DNA of 64,000 bases from Urechidicola croceus (GTDB taxonomy: Bacteria; Bacteroidota; Bacteroidia; Flavobacteriales; Flavobacteriaceae), in the NCBI RefSeq assembly GCF_001761325.1, contig NZ_CP017478.1, forward strand, positions 440,001-504,000. The letters run 5' to 3'. Below are positions 8,640 through 17,026 of the stretch, in pieces; positions within the stretch are counted from its first letter, which is position 1, and each line of letters opens with the position of its first letter. The position numbers were made by a program, and so were the translations under genes. The notes beneath the pieces are model-generated. The model saw only the letters and a program-made list of their open reading frames with translations. It made no database searches and was not told where the DNA came from.

Positions 8640-9677
8640 ATGAAACGAAATTCAAGTATTCATCAAAACATACTAGAACTTATTGGAGAAACCCCAATGA
8701 TTAAATTAAATAAAATCACCAAAGATTTAGACGGTGAGTTTCTAGTAAAATTTGAAGGTTATAACCCTGGACATTCTACAAAAGACAGAATAGCACTCTA
8801 TATTATTGAAAAGGCAGAGGAACAAGGTATCCTTAAACCAGGAAATACAATTATAGAAACTACATCAGGTAATACTGGGTTTAGTTTAGCTATGGTTAGT
8901 ATTTCTAAAGGCTACGAATGTATTTTAGCAGTAAGTTCTAAATCTAGTAAAGATAAGATCGATATGTTAAAAGCAATGGGAGCTAAAGTTTATGTATGCC
9001 CTGCTAATGTAAGCGCAGATGATCCAAGGTCTTATTATCAAGTTGCCAAAAGGCTTCATTCTGAAACTGCAAATTCTGTATATATAAATCAATATTTCAA
9101 TCAATTGAATATTGACGCACATTACGCAACTACAGGTCCAGAAATATGGGAGCAAACAGGTGGTAAAATTACACATTTAGTAGCCGCTAGTGGAACAGGA
9201 GGAACAATTTCTGGTACAGCAAGATATTTAAAGGAGCATAATCCTAATATTAAAATACTAGGTGTAGATGCCTTTGGTTCTATTTTGAAAAAATTTCATG
9301 AAACTGGAGAATTTGATAGTAAAGAAATTTATCCATATAGAATTGAAGGATTAGGAAAGAATTTAATACCTACTGCTACAAATTTTGAAATTATAGATAA
9401 GTTCGAGAAGGTAACTGATGAAGATAGTGCACATCGGGCAAGAGAAATAGCTTTGACAGAAGGTATTTTTGCAGGATATACAAGCGGAGCAGTAATGCAA
9501 GCCGTAATGCAGTATGCTGAAGCAGGAGAATTTACTAAAGACAGTCGAGTTGTAGTTATATTTCCTGATCATGGTTCAAGATATATGAGTAAAATATATA
9601 GTGATGATTGGATGAGAGAACAAGGATTCTTTGATAGTCAAAAACAAGAACAAGCAGCTATAGAATTTATTAAATAG
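8640..9677 (+). CDS. PLP-dependent cysteine synthase family protein, probable cysteate synthase (CapA-like)
   Basis: 345 residues, fold type II PLP enzyme. The Schiff-base lysine is K48 in HSTKDR, the substrate loop is TTSGNTG, and the phosphate-binding glycine loop is GTGGTISG. It lacks CBS domains. By homology it could be a cysteine or cystathionine synthase. However, the next gene encodes an alpha-oxoamine synthase, and this pairing matches the reported flavobacterial capnine pathway. In that pathway a cysteine-synthase homologue makes L-cysteate from O-phosphoserine and sulfite. Substrate assignment is therefore inference from context. It has its own terminator at 9701-9729. Confidence 0.72.
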   Translation: MKRNSSIHQNILELIGETPMIKLNKITKDLDGEFLVKFEGYNPGHSTKDRIALYIIEKAEEQGILKPGNTIIETTSGNTGFSLAMVSISKGYECILAVSSKSSKDKIDMLKAMGAKVYVCPANVSADDPRSYYQVAKRLHSETANSVYINQYFNQLNIDAHYATTGPEIWEQTGGKITHLVAASGTGGTISGTARYLKEHNPNIKILGVDAFGSILKKFHETGEFDSKEIYPYRIEGLGKNLIPTATNFEIIDKFEKVTDEDSAHRAREIALTEGIFAGYTSGAVMQAVMQYAEAGEFTKDSRVVVIFPDHGSRYMSKIYSDDWMREQGFFDSQKQEQAAIEFIK

Positions 9678-9700
9678 CATATTGATATAAACTTATTATT

Positions 9701-9729
9701 AAAGGCGTCCTAATACGACGCCTTTTTTA
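9701..9729 (+). terminator. Intrinsic terminator after the cysteine-synthase-like gene
   Basis: Perfect 9-bp stem AAAGGCGTC / GACGCCTTT with a 7-base loop, followed by a T run, 23 bases after the stop codon. Confidence 0.85.
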
Positions 9730-9771
9730 TTTGAATATTAATAAAAAAGCAGTTATTTTGCAAAATGCAAA

Positions 9772-9790
9772 TTTAATGCGTAGCATTAAA
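9772..9790 (+). promoter_or_regulatory. Perfect inverted repeat before the alpha-oxoamine synthase gene
   Basis: TTTAATGC-GTA-GCATTAAA: 8-bp arms and a 3-base loop, ending 15 bases before the ATG at 9806. It could be an operator, or a hairpin in the mRNA leader that affects ribosome access. No T run follows, so it is not a terminator. Confidence 0.5.
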
Positions 9791-9805
9791 GCTTAAAAAA
9801 TAAGA

Positions 9806-11050
9806 ATGAAAGATTTATTTGATAGAATAATAAAGGATAAGGGTCCTTTAGGGAAATGGGCAGAACAAGCAGAAGGTTATTTTGTTTTCCCAAAATTAGA
9901 AGGAGAAATTTCTAATAGAATGATGTTTAATGGAAAGAAGGTTATAACTTGGAGTATTAATGATTACTTAGGTTTAGCCAATCATCCTGAAGTTAAAAAA
10001 GTAGATTCTGAAGCAGCAGCGCAATATGGAATGGCTTACCCAATGGGAGCTAGAATGATGTCAGGACATACAACATTTCATGAGCAATTAGAAAAAGAGT
10101 GTGCCGAATTTGTTGATAAAGAAGCAGCTTATTTAGTAAATTTTGGATATCAAGGAATGGTTTCTGCAATTGATGCATTAGTTTCCAAGAATGATGTGAT
10201 AGTTTATGATATGGATACTCATGCATGTATAATAGATGGAGTAAGATTACATGCAGGTAAGAGGTTTGTATATAAACACAATGATGTTGAGAGTTTAGAA
10301 AAAAACTTGCAAAGAGCAACAAAAATGGCTACTGAAAATGATGGGGGTATTTTAGTAATATCTGAAGGAGTTTTTGGTATGCGTGGCGAGCAAGGTAGAT
10401 TAAAAGAAATAGCAGCTCTTAAAGAAAAATATAATTTCAGACTATTAGTTGATGACGCTCATGGTTTTGGAACACTTGGAGAAGGTGGTAGAGGAACAGG
10501 TTTTGAGCAAGGAGTTCAAGATGAAATTGATGTGTATTTTGCAACTTTCGCTAAGTCAATGGCAGGAATAGGTGCTTTTTTTGCAGGAGATAAAGACATA
10601 ATTCAATATTTACAATACAATATGAGATCTCAAATGTTTGCAAAGTCTTTACCAATGCCAATGGTTAAAGGAGCTTTAAAACGTTTAGATATGTTACGTA
10701 CAATGCCAGAGTTAAAAGATAAACTTTGGAAAAATGTACATGCACTTCAAAATGGATTGAGAGATGCAGGATTTGATTTAGGGACAACACAAACATGTAT
10801 TACTCCAGTATTTTTAAAAGGAGAAATTCCAGAAGCGATGGCAATGGTACATGATTTACGTGAAAATTATGGAGTTTTCTGTTCGATTGTAGTATATCCA
10901 GTAATTCCAAAAGGTCTTATTATTTTAAGATTGATACCAACAGCTACGCATACATTAGATGATGTTAAAGAAACTATTGCAGCTTTTTCTGGTATTAGAG
11001 AAAAATTAGAAAAAGGAATATATAAAAGAATAGGAGCAACTATGGTATAG
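9806..11050 (+). CDS. Alpha-oxoamine synthase, probable cysteate-C-fatty acyltransferase (CapB-like)
   Basis: 414 residues, fold type I PLP enzyme of the serine palmitoyltransferase/KBL/BioF family. The PLP residues are D217 and H219 in VDDAHG and the lysine K250 in ATFAKSMAG; GARMMSGHTTFHEQLE is the usual N-terminal signature. These enzymes condense an amino acid with an acyl thioester and lose CO2. Flavobacteria use a close relative to join cysteate to a fatty acyl chain, forming capnine, a sulfonolipid linked to gliding. The preceding cysteate-synthase-like gene supports that reading. Serine palmitoyltransferase or glycine C-acetyltransferase activity remains possible. It has its own terminator at 11074-11101. 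Confidence 0.75.
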   Translation: MKDLFDRIIKDKGPLGKWAEQAEGYFVFPKLEGEISNRMMFNGKKVITWSINDYLGLANHPEVKKVDSEAAAQYGMAYPMGARMMSGHTTFHEQLEKECAEFVDKEAAYLVNFGYQGMVSAIDALVSKNDVIVYDMDTHACIIDGVRLHAGKRFVYKHNDVESLEKNLQRATKMATENDGGILVISEGVFGMRGEQGRLKEIAALKEKYNFRLLVDDAHGFGTLGEGGRGTGFEQGVQDEIDVYFATFAKSMAGIGAFFAGDKDIIQYLQYNMRSQMFAKSLPMPMVKGALKRLDMLRTMPELKDKLWKNVHALQNGLRDAGFDLGTTQTCITPVFLKGEIPEAMAMVHDLRENYGVFCSIVVYPVIPKGLIILRLIPTATHTLDDVKETIAAFSGIREKLEKGIYKRIGATMV

Positions 11051-11073
11051 TTTTTTATTCAATATTTAATATT

Positions 11074-11101
11074 AAAACCTCTGAAAATTCAGAGGTTTTT
11101 T
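11074..11101 (+). terminator. Intrinsic terminator after the alpha-oxoamine synthase gene
   Basis: Stem AAAACCTCTGAA / TTCAGAGGTTTT around a very short A-rich loop, followed by further T residues, 24 bases after the stop. Confidence 0.85.
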
Positions 11102-11150
11102 ATTTAGAAAAACCTATATTGCTATACCATAAAAAAAGAAATACAATTTA

Positions 11151-11158
11151 TATATTTG
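11151..11158 (+). promoter_or_regulatory. Minus-7 box TATATTTG immediately before the first PPK2 gene
   Basis: Exact TAnnTTTG match ending only 5 bases before the ATG at 11164. Transcription would start at or next to the start codon, implying a leaderless or nearly leaderless mRNA. Confidence 0.55.
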
Positions 11159-11163
11159 TAAAT

Positions 11164-12036
11164 ATGGCAGAAAATAGTACAAAGATTCAAAATAAACTTA
11201 CACTAGAGGATTTTCAAAGTGCAACAACAAATGAAGAATTACTAGCAATCATTAAAGATAAAAATATAAATATTGATAAGGTTGAAAGAACTTTAAAATA
11301 TAATGATGAATTGCGTAAACTTCAAGTAGAATTGGTAAAATTACAACAGTGGATTACTAATAATAAAAAACGTGTTATTGTAATTTTTGAAGGTAGAGAT
11401 GCTGCTGGTAAAGGAGGAAATATAAGGAGATTTACTGAGCATTTAAATCCTCGTTCAACCCATACTGTCGCACTTACTAAACCAAGTGAAATAGAACGTG
11501 GTCAATGGTATTTTATGCGATATATTAAAGAATTACCCAATCCAGGAGAAATAGTTTTTTTTGATCGTAGTTGGTACAACAGAGCAGTAGTTGAGCCAGT
11601 AATGGGTTTTTGCACCGAAAAACAATATAAAATGTTTATGGCACAAGTTCCTGAGTTTGAACATATGTTATATGAAGATGATATTACTATAATTAAATTT
11701 TGGTTTTCTATTTCTAAAGACGAACAATTAAAAAGATTCGAATCAAGAATCAAAAGTCCTTTGAAGCGATGGAAATTTAGTCCAGTGGATAGAAAAGGAC
11801 AAGAATTGTGGGATGTGTATACAACTTATAAAGAGAGAATGTTTAGCCGTACACACAATTCATATAGTCCATGGATAATAGTTAAAGCAAATGACAAAAA
11901 AAATGCTCGATTAGAAAGTATGAGATATGTATTATCACAATTCAATTATGAGGGAAGAGATGAAGCTTTGACAACACTACATCCAGATCCAAATGTAGTT
12001 ATGAGATATTATCGTTCAAATCAACAAATTGACTAA
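11164..12036 (+). CDS. Polyphosphate kinase 2 family protein (first of a tandem pair)
   Basis: 290 residues from the ATG at 11164; an earlier frame start at 11119 would contain the promoter. The Walker A motif EGRDAAGKGG is at about 76-85, the lid has LNPRSTHTVAL, and Walker B is FFDRSWYNRAVVEP. Single-domain PPK2 enzymes transfer phosphate between polyphosphate and nucleotides (ADP or GDP, or AMP in other classes). The stop TAA overlaps the next start by one base, so the two PPK2 genes are translationally coupled and may work as a pair. The exact nucleotide preference is not readable. Confidence 0.92.
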   Translation: MAENSTKIQNKLTLEDFQSATTNEELLAIIKDKNINIDKVERTLKYNDELRKLQVELVKLQQWITNNKKRVIVIFEGRDAAGKGGNIRRFTEHLNPRSTHTVALTKPSEIERGQWYFMRYIKELPNPGEIVFFDRSWYNRAVVEPVMGFCTEKQYKMFMAQVPEFEHMLYEDDITIIKFWFSISKDEQLKRFESRIKSPLKRWKFSPVDRKGQELWDVYTTYKERMFSRTHNSYSPWIIVKANDKKNARLESMRYVLSQFNYEGRDEALTTLHPDPNVVMRYYRSNQQID

Positions 12037-12827
12037 TGATGAGAGATTTAAAATTAACACCTTCTAATATAAAAAAACTTAATTCTAATAAAGGTCTAGT
12101 TTCTTTATTATCAAGAGAACCTCTTGATTATTCTAAAGTAATAAGATATATTAATTACGAAAAAAAATTAAAGAAACTTCAAGTCGAATTGGTAAAACTA
12201 CAAACTTGGGCAATTCAGAATAATGAACGAATAATTATTCTTTTTCAGGGTAGAGATGCTGCCGGAAAGGGAGGGGCAATAAGACGTGCTACCGAACGAA
12301 TAAACCCAAGACATTTTAGAATTATTGCATTACCAAAACCAACTCAAGAAGAACAAAGTCAATGGTATTTTCAACGATATGTAAATCAATTTCCTAAGGA
12401 AGGAGAAATAGTTTTTTTTGATAGAAGTTGGTATAATAGGGCAGTGGTAGAGCCAGTAAATGGGTTTTGTACAGAAAAAGAGCATGAAATTTTTATGAGT
12501 CAAGTAAATGATTTTGAACGTATGGTTACCGAGTCTGGAACTAGATTAGTGAAAATTTACATGTCAATTTCTAAGAAAGAACAAGCAAAACGCTTTGAAG
12601 ATATAAAATCTGATCCTTTAAAACAATGGAAAATGACACCTGTTGATGAAAAAGCACAGGAGTTGTGGAATAAATATACTTTTTATAAAAATAAAATGTT
12701 TGCCAAGACCAATGATGGTGGGATTCCATTTAAGATTATTAGGGCAAATAGGAAAACATCAGCAAGAATTGCTGTAATTGAACATATTTTAGAAAGTATA
12801 CCTTATGATAAAAATATAGAAATATAA
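12036..12827 (+). CDS. Polyphosphate kinase 2 family protein (second of a tandem pair)
   Basis: 263 residues, with Walker A QGRDAAGKGG, INPRHFRIIALPKPT as the lid region, and FFDRSWYNRAVVEPVNGFC as Walker B. It is a diverged paralogue of the preceding kinase, sharing its order of motifs but with a different N-terminus and a shorter C-terminus. The start overlaps the previous stop (TAATG), with a second ATG directly after it. A strong terminator follows at 12826-12860. The two copies may differ in nucleotide preference, or form a hetero-oligomer. Confidence 0.92.
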   Translation: MMRDLKLTPSNIKKLNSNKGLVSLLSREPLDYSKVIRYINYEKKLKKLQVELVKLQTWAIQNNERIIILFQGRDAAGKGGAIRRATERINPRHFRIIALPKPTQEEQSQWYFQRYVNQFPKEGEIVFFDRSWYNRAVVEPVNGFCTEKEHEIFMSQVNDFERMVTESGTRLVKIYMSISKKEQAKRFEDIKSDPLKQWKMTPVDEKAQELWNKYTFYKNKMFAKTNDGGIPFKIIRANRKTSARIAVIEHILESIPYDKNIEI

Positions 12828-12860
12828 AAAAAAGGCAACTGTAATTCAGTTGCCTTTTTT
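12826..12860. terminator. Bidirectional intrinsic terminator after the PPK2 pair
   Basis: Stem AAAAGGCAACTG / CAGTTGCCTTTT with the 5-base loop TAATT. T runs lie on both strands, and the PPK2 operon and the CCC-motif gene converge here. Confidence 0.88.
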
Positions 12861-12878
12861 ACTTAATGTATTTTGTAT

Positions 12879-13208
12879 TTATTGATTTTGCATTTGTTCA
12901 ATCATTTCTTGATATTGCTCCATCTGTTCTTGCCATTGACCAGAAGACACTAAATAAATTGTCCATAATAAGAAAATAACTCCTAATACAACTCCAATTA
13001 GTGAAGTTATCCTACCTGCTTCAATGTTTCCAATATTAGAATAAGCATCAGGGTTGGCATCTGCGGCTGCTTTGGCTTTTTTAGCACTGTTGAGCCCAAT
13101 AATTCCAAGAATTAGCCCTGGTAATCCGCTGCAACAACACGCAGTAATAATTGAAAATATACCCAATATCAACGCGGAATTGGCTCCTTGTAATTTTTGT
13201 TTTTCCAT
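12879..13208 (-). CDS. CCC-motif small membrane protein
   Basis: 109 residues. Two hydrophobic segments flank a basic alanine-rich stretch (NSAKKAKAAADANP); the first contains ITACCCSGLPGLILGIIG, the triple-cysteine signature of a small flavobacterial membrane protein family of unknown role. The C-terminus is glutamine/glutamate-rich (QEQMEQYQEMIEQMQNQ), probably helical and soluble. It lies 12 bases downstream of the DUF2752 gene on the same strand, and these two families are often neighbours. Confidence 0.85.
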   Translation of the reverse strand: MEKQKLQGANSALILGIFSIITACCCSGLPGLILGIIGLNSAKKAKAAADANPDAYSNIGNIEAGRITSLIGVVLGVIFLLWTIYLVSSGQWQEQMEQYQEMIEQMQNQ

Positions 13209-13220
13209 AATAAAGTAAGT

Positions 13221-13514
13221 TTAGTGATTTAATTTGATTAAAAAGTTGATTAAAATAATAATAGTATTTAAAATGAAGAGATATGTTAGGATTTTACCTC
13301 CATGTTTAAAATTAAATTTTAGATGAATACCTAAAAATAAAAACATTGAAATAAGAGTGTAGATTGCTGGATACAATAAAAATGCATCAATAAATTCACC
13401 TTTTAATAGGTGAATAATTGATCTTTGCATACCACATCCCATACAATCGACATCAAAATTTTTTTTGAACGTGCAGGAAAGCATATTTTCTTCAAGAAAA
13501 GAAATAAAACTCAT
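13221..13514 (-). CDS. DUF2752 family membrane protein
   Basis: 97 residues. The segment DVDCMGCGMQRSIIHLLKG is the DUF2752 hallmark (CxGCGxxR), followed by two hydrophobic segments (LYPAIYTLISMFLFLGIHL and YLFILNTIIILINFLI). The function is unknown. It is probably cotranscribed with the CCC-motif protein downstream, which suggests both belong to one small membrane module. Confidence 0.85.
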   Translation of the reverse strand: MSFISFLEENMLSCTFKKNFDVDCMGCGMQRSIIHLLKGEFIDAFLLYPAIYTLISMFLFLGIHLKFNFKHGGKILTYLFILNTIIILINFLIKLNH

Positions 13515-13546
13515 TTCAAATTTAGTTATTCACTAAAAATAAGAAA

Positions 13547-14179
13547 TTATATCAAATTAGAAACTTGTTTAAAAATATAATTCATTTCTGCAGCAACTTG
13601 TTTATTGGTTTCAAGGTACTTTTGCGAAGTATTTGGAGTATTGTCAGATGATTTTGGATCTTCATATGGTAAATGAAAACGTTTTAAAGCATCTGCGATA
13701 AAAGGACAATTCTCATTTGCAGATGAACATGTAGTTATTGCGATAAATGGTTTTTTATTTGATTCGTGATCAAAAATTTTTGAAAAACCGATAATTGGCT
13801 TCTTCATGTTTTTAAAAGAAATTTCATATACTGGATTTTTATGAGAAAACTCTTTTAAATTAAATTTAAAACCAACTTCTTGAAGTGTTTTAATTGTGTT
13901 TCTATGAAAAGCAGTTTCTTCAGTTCCACCAGAGAAACTTTTAGAGTTTTTTAATTGATAAAATAAAATAGCATAATGTGCCCAAACTTGTGCCAATTGA
14001 CTTCTTCTTGAGTTATGTGTGCAAATAAAATTTAAAAAAACTTTATGTTTGCTTTTTCTTTCATTGGCAATAAATTGTGCGATTCTATCTAATAATTCTT
14101 TTCTTTCTTCGGTTAAAACTAGGTTATTTAATGAGTCAGTAAAGAATTTTTTAGTATTAATTATTTTTGTGTCAATCAT
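13547..14179 (-). CDS. Low-molecular-weight phosphatase / arsenate reductase-like protein
   Basis: 210 residues from the ATG at 14179; a TTG six codons upstream is possible. The P-loop-like FICTHNSRRSQLAQVW is at about 55-70, where the catalytic cysteine and arginines of the arsenate-reductase/LMW-PTP fold sit. A second segment AITTCSSANENCPF carries the extra cysteines used by thioredoxin-type arsenate reductases. The protein is longer than typical ArsC (about 130 residues). Flavobacterial members are annotated as protein-tyrosine-phosphatases. No ars genes are nearby, so the arsenic role is unproven. Confidence 0.82.
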   Translation of the reverse strand: MIDTKIINTKKFFTDSLNNLVLTEERKELLDRIAQFIANERKSKHKVFLNFICTHNSRRSQLAQVWAHYAILFYQLKNSKSFSGGTEETAFHRNTIKTLQEVGFKFNLKEFSHKNPVYEISFKNMKKPIIGFSKIFDHESNKKPFIAITTCSSANENCPFIADALKRFHLPYEDPKSSDNTPNTSQKYLETNKQVAAEMNYIFKQVSNLI

Positions 14180-14255
14180 CGTGCTATTTTTGTACAAAAA
14201 AACGACTTAATTGTTATAAATAAGTTTCCGTAAAATTAAGAAATAGTTATTAAAT

Positions 14256-14801
14256 ATGAAATTTGATATTGGTGATCGTGTAGTGGTAATGGATGATGTT
14301 TTAGGGGGTAAAGTTATTAAGATTCTTGATGACGAAATTACAATTGAGACAGATGATGGTTTTGTAATGAATTTTTTAAAAAAGGAATTAGTAAAAATTG
14401 ATATTGATCAATCTGAGATTGCTAAAACTTCAAATTTAGATTATAACCTATCAGTAAAAGAGGACTATAAAAAGGGACGTAAATTAACGAGAGTTAAGAA
14501 TAAGAAAGATGGAGTTCCTCCAATGGAAGTAGATCTTCATATTAATAAATTAACCAAATCTACAAGAGGGATGGATAATTACGATATGTTAAATTTACAA
14601 CTAGAAACCGCTAAACATAAGTTAGAATTTGCGATTAGAAATAGAATTCCAAGAATTGTATTTATCCATGGAGTTGGAGAAGGTGTACTAAAACAAGAAT
14701 TAGGATATTTATTTAGAAACTACTCCGTAGATTATTATGAGGCATCATACCAAAAATATGGCATGGGAGCAACAGAAGTTTATATTCGCCAAAATAAATA
14801 A
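14256..14801 (+). CDS. Smr/MutS2-C-terminal domain protein
   Basis: 181 residues. The N-terminal about 50 residues (KFDIGDRVVVMDDVLGGKVI) form a small beta-barrel like the DUF2027 domain. The C-terminus is an Smr domain with the VDLHI motif near residue 90 and IHGVGEGVLK (HGxG) near 137. Smr domains bind or nick branched nucleic acids or mRNA in stalled translation. This stand-alone form, without the MutS ATPase, is common in Bacteroidota. It ends 8 bases before the convergent lipoprotein gene. Confidence 0.88.
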   Translation: MKFDIGDRVVVMDDVLGGKVIKILDDEITIETDDGFVMNFLKKELVKIDIDQSEIAKTSNLDYNLSVKEDYKKGRKLTRVKNKKDGVPPMEVDLHINKLTKSTRGMDNYDMLNLQLETAKHKLEFAIRNRIPRIVFIHGVGEGVLKQELGYLFRNYSVDYYEASYQKYGMGATEVYIRQNK

Positions 14802-14809
14802 TTGAAGTA

Positions 14810-15634
14810 TTAATTTAAGTCTATTGAATAACTATTAGTATAAGTACCATAGTTGTAGGTTTCAAAAATTAATGAATCAGAGTTTTCATTTTCTAAAATC
14901 AAGTTATTCAAAGTGAAATTCATTGAAAAAGTTGCTGTATAGCCATCTCTAATTGCAGTTCTAGGTGAATCTAGTGGTTCAGAAGTATTGTCATCTAAAT
15001 AATCTGGAATTGATAAGGGGTCATTATCAGAATCGGTAAGAGATTCGTTAATTGTTAATATTCCATCATTATCATCATCAGAATCTAAATGATTACTTAT
15101 ACCATCTGAGTCAGTATCAATTGGATCACCATTTTCATCCAATTCATTTTTTGTTAAAATTCCATCTCCATCATCATCATTGTCGAGGTAGTCTGGCACT
15201 TCATCAGAATCCGTATCTAATTCTAAATCTAATTCTTCAACTCCATCTAAATCATCATTAATTACCGTATTAGTTATAAATAACTCTGCACTACCTAACC
15301 ATTCTTTATTAATTGTAGGAGTTGCTGGCGGAATTGCTTGGCAAAAATAATCTGCACTAACATCTTCATTAAAAGTTCTATACGAAATTATGTTGTTTCC
15401 AGTTTGCGCTAATGAATAAGTATCGCCTTCAGTTTCTGTTAAGAAGAATTCTTGTGCGGAATCAGAGCTGCTTAGTTCAATCATTAGTGATTCATTTGAA
15501 TTGATTTTAAAAAATACAAATTCGCCACAATTTTGAATGTTCTGAGCTTCGAAATCTAAAACTGCACTATCAAAATTTCCGTCATCACATGACAGTAAAG
15601 AAATACAAGAAATTAATAGAAGAATTTTTTTCAT
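14810..15634 (-). CDS. Lipoprotein with thrombospondin type 3-like calcium-binding repeats
   Basis: 274 residues. The N-terminus MKKILLLISCISLLSC has a lipobox with C16. The middle (about 130-215) has aspartate-rich repeats such as DTDSDEVPDYLDNDDDGDGI and DTDSDGISNHLDSDDDNDGI, which bind calcium as in TSP3 domains. The remainder shows beta-strand patterns without a known catalytic motif. It is probably anchored in the outer membrane or exposed at the surface. The function is not known. Confidence 0.82.
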   Translation of the reverse strand: MKKILLLISCISLLSCDDGNFDSAVLDFEAQNIQNCGEFVFFKINSNESLMIELSSSDSAQEFFLTETEGDTYSLAQTGNNIISYRTFNEDVSADYFCQAIPPATPTINKEWLGSAELFITNTVINDDLDGVEELDLELDTDSDEVPDYLDNDDDGDGILTKNELDENGDPIDTDSDGISNHLDSDDDNDGILTINESLTDSDNDPLSIPDYLDDNTSEPLDSPRTAIRDGYTATFSMNFTLNNLILENENSDSLIFETYNYGTYTNSYSIDLN

Positions 15635-15719
15635 TTAACGGTTTTTTTATAAAAACAAAAGTAATGGTTTTAGTAGTATTAACGTAAAATGTTTGAATTA
15701 ATTTTAGTTACTTTGCTCT

Positions 15720-16859
15720 ATGAATAAAATTTATTTAGACAATGCCGCCACGACTGCAATAGCACCTGAAGTTATCGATGTTATAACAAATTCAATGGCT
15801 AGTATTTATGGTAATCCTTCTTCAACTCATCAATTTGGAAGAACTGCTAAATCTATTGTTGAAAATGCTCGTAAGAGTATTGCTAAAAGATTTAATGTTA
15901 CTGCAAGTGAAATAGTATTCACTTCTGGTGGTAGTGAGGCTGATAACCTTATTTTATGGAATGCTGTAACCAATCTTGGTGTTACTAGAATTATTTCATC
16001 TAGAATTGAACACCATGCTGTATTGCATACAATTGAAATGATAGAAAAAGATCTTAAAATATCTGTTGAATATGTAAATGTTAATGAAGAAGGTTGTATA
16101 GATTTAATTCATTTAGAGGAATTGTTGTCAGAGAACAATCAAAAGACTTTGGTTAGTTTGATGTATGTAAATAATGAAATTGGGACTATTTTGGATGTGA
16201 AAAAAGTTTGTGAATTGTGTAAAACAAACAATGCTCTTTTTCATTCAGATGCTGTTCAAGCAGTAGGGCATTATGCTTTAGATTTACAAGAAACACCAAT
16301 TGATTTTATTGTGGCAAGTGCTCATAAATTTCATGGGCCAAAAGGAGTAGGTTTTGCTTATTTTAAAAAAGGATTTGGAATAAAGCCAATTTTGACTGGT
16401 GGAGAACAAGAACGGGGTGCTCGTGCAGGAACGGAGAATGTTCATAGTATTTTAGGAATGGAAAAAGCCTTAGAATTGGTTTATCAAAATTTAGATGCCG
16501 ATATAGAATATATTAGTGGATTGAAGAATTATTTTATGGAGCAATTATCTATTAACATTCCTAAAGTAATTTTTAATGGAATACCGGCAAATTCTTTGGA
16601 GAGTAGTTATTCAATTTTAAATGTTCGTTTTCCTGTTGATAGCCCTATGTTGTTGTTTTCACTTGATTTAAAAGGAATTGCAGCATCGGGTGGAAGTGCG
16701 TGTCAAAGTGGAAGTAATACAGGTTCACATGTACTCAATGCAATTTTATCTGAAAAAGAAGCAATGAAAACATCTGTTCGTTTTTCTTTTAGTAAACACA
16801 ATACTACCGAAGAGATAGATTCTGTTTTAGGAGTACTTATTGATGTCTTGAAAAAATAG
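15720..16859 (+). CDS. Cysteine desulfurase (NifS/IscS family)
   Basis: 379 residues, fold type I PLP enzyme that takes sulfur from cysteine as persulfide for iron-sulfur or thio-cofactor synthesis. It begins with the classic IYLDNAATT. The PLP lysine lies in SAHKFHGPKG near residue 203, and the catalytic cysteine lies in GGSACQSGS near 325. No SUF or ISC scaffold genes are adjacent. A near-consensus minus-7 box (TTACTTTG at 15708-15715) ends four bases before the ATG, so the mRNA may be leaderless. Confidence 0.92.
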   Translation: MNKIYLDNAATTAIAPEVIDVITNSMASIYGNPSSTHQFGRTAKSIVENARKSIAKRFNVTASEIVFTSGGSEADNLILWNAVTNLGVTRIISSRIEHHAVLHTIEMIEKDLKISVEYVNVNEEGCIDLIHLEELLSENNQKTLVSLMYVNNEIGTILDVKKVCELCKTNNALFHSDAVQAVGHYALDLQETPIDFIVASAHKFHGPKGVGFAYFKKGFGIKPILTGGEQERGARAGTENVHSILGMEKALELVYQNLDADIEYISGLKNYFMEQLSINIPKVIFNGIPANSLESSYSILNVRFPVDSPMLLFSLDLKGIAASGGSACQSGSNTGSHVLNAILSEKEAMKTSVRFSFSKHNTTEEIDSVLGVLIDVLKK

Positions 16860-16926
16860 TTTTTCATTTGCACTTTATTTTTTCACTAAACTAGTTTCAA
16901 AAACTCAATTGAATTTTAGTTTTTTA

Positions 16927-16996
16927 ACGAATTCTAATTCATACACTACGAATTCTAATTAAGGCAAAATTTAGCCTTAAACCCTATATACATTTG
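16927..16996 (+). promoter_or_regulatory. Regulatory region: spaced direct repeat, hairpin and minus-7 box
   Basis: A 13-base direct repeat ACGAATTCTAATT occurs at 16927-16939 and 16948-16960, 21 bases apart (two helical turns). A 7-bp inverted repeat TTAAGGC / GCCTTAA follows at 16959-16980, then an exact minus-7 box TACATTTG at 16989-16996, with the ATG of the lipoprotein gene at 17027. The arrangement suggests an activator or repressor site upstream of the promoter. Confidence 0.5.
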
Positions 16997-17026
16997 TCTC
17001 ATAATTAATAACCTAAAATATACATT

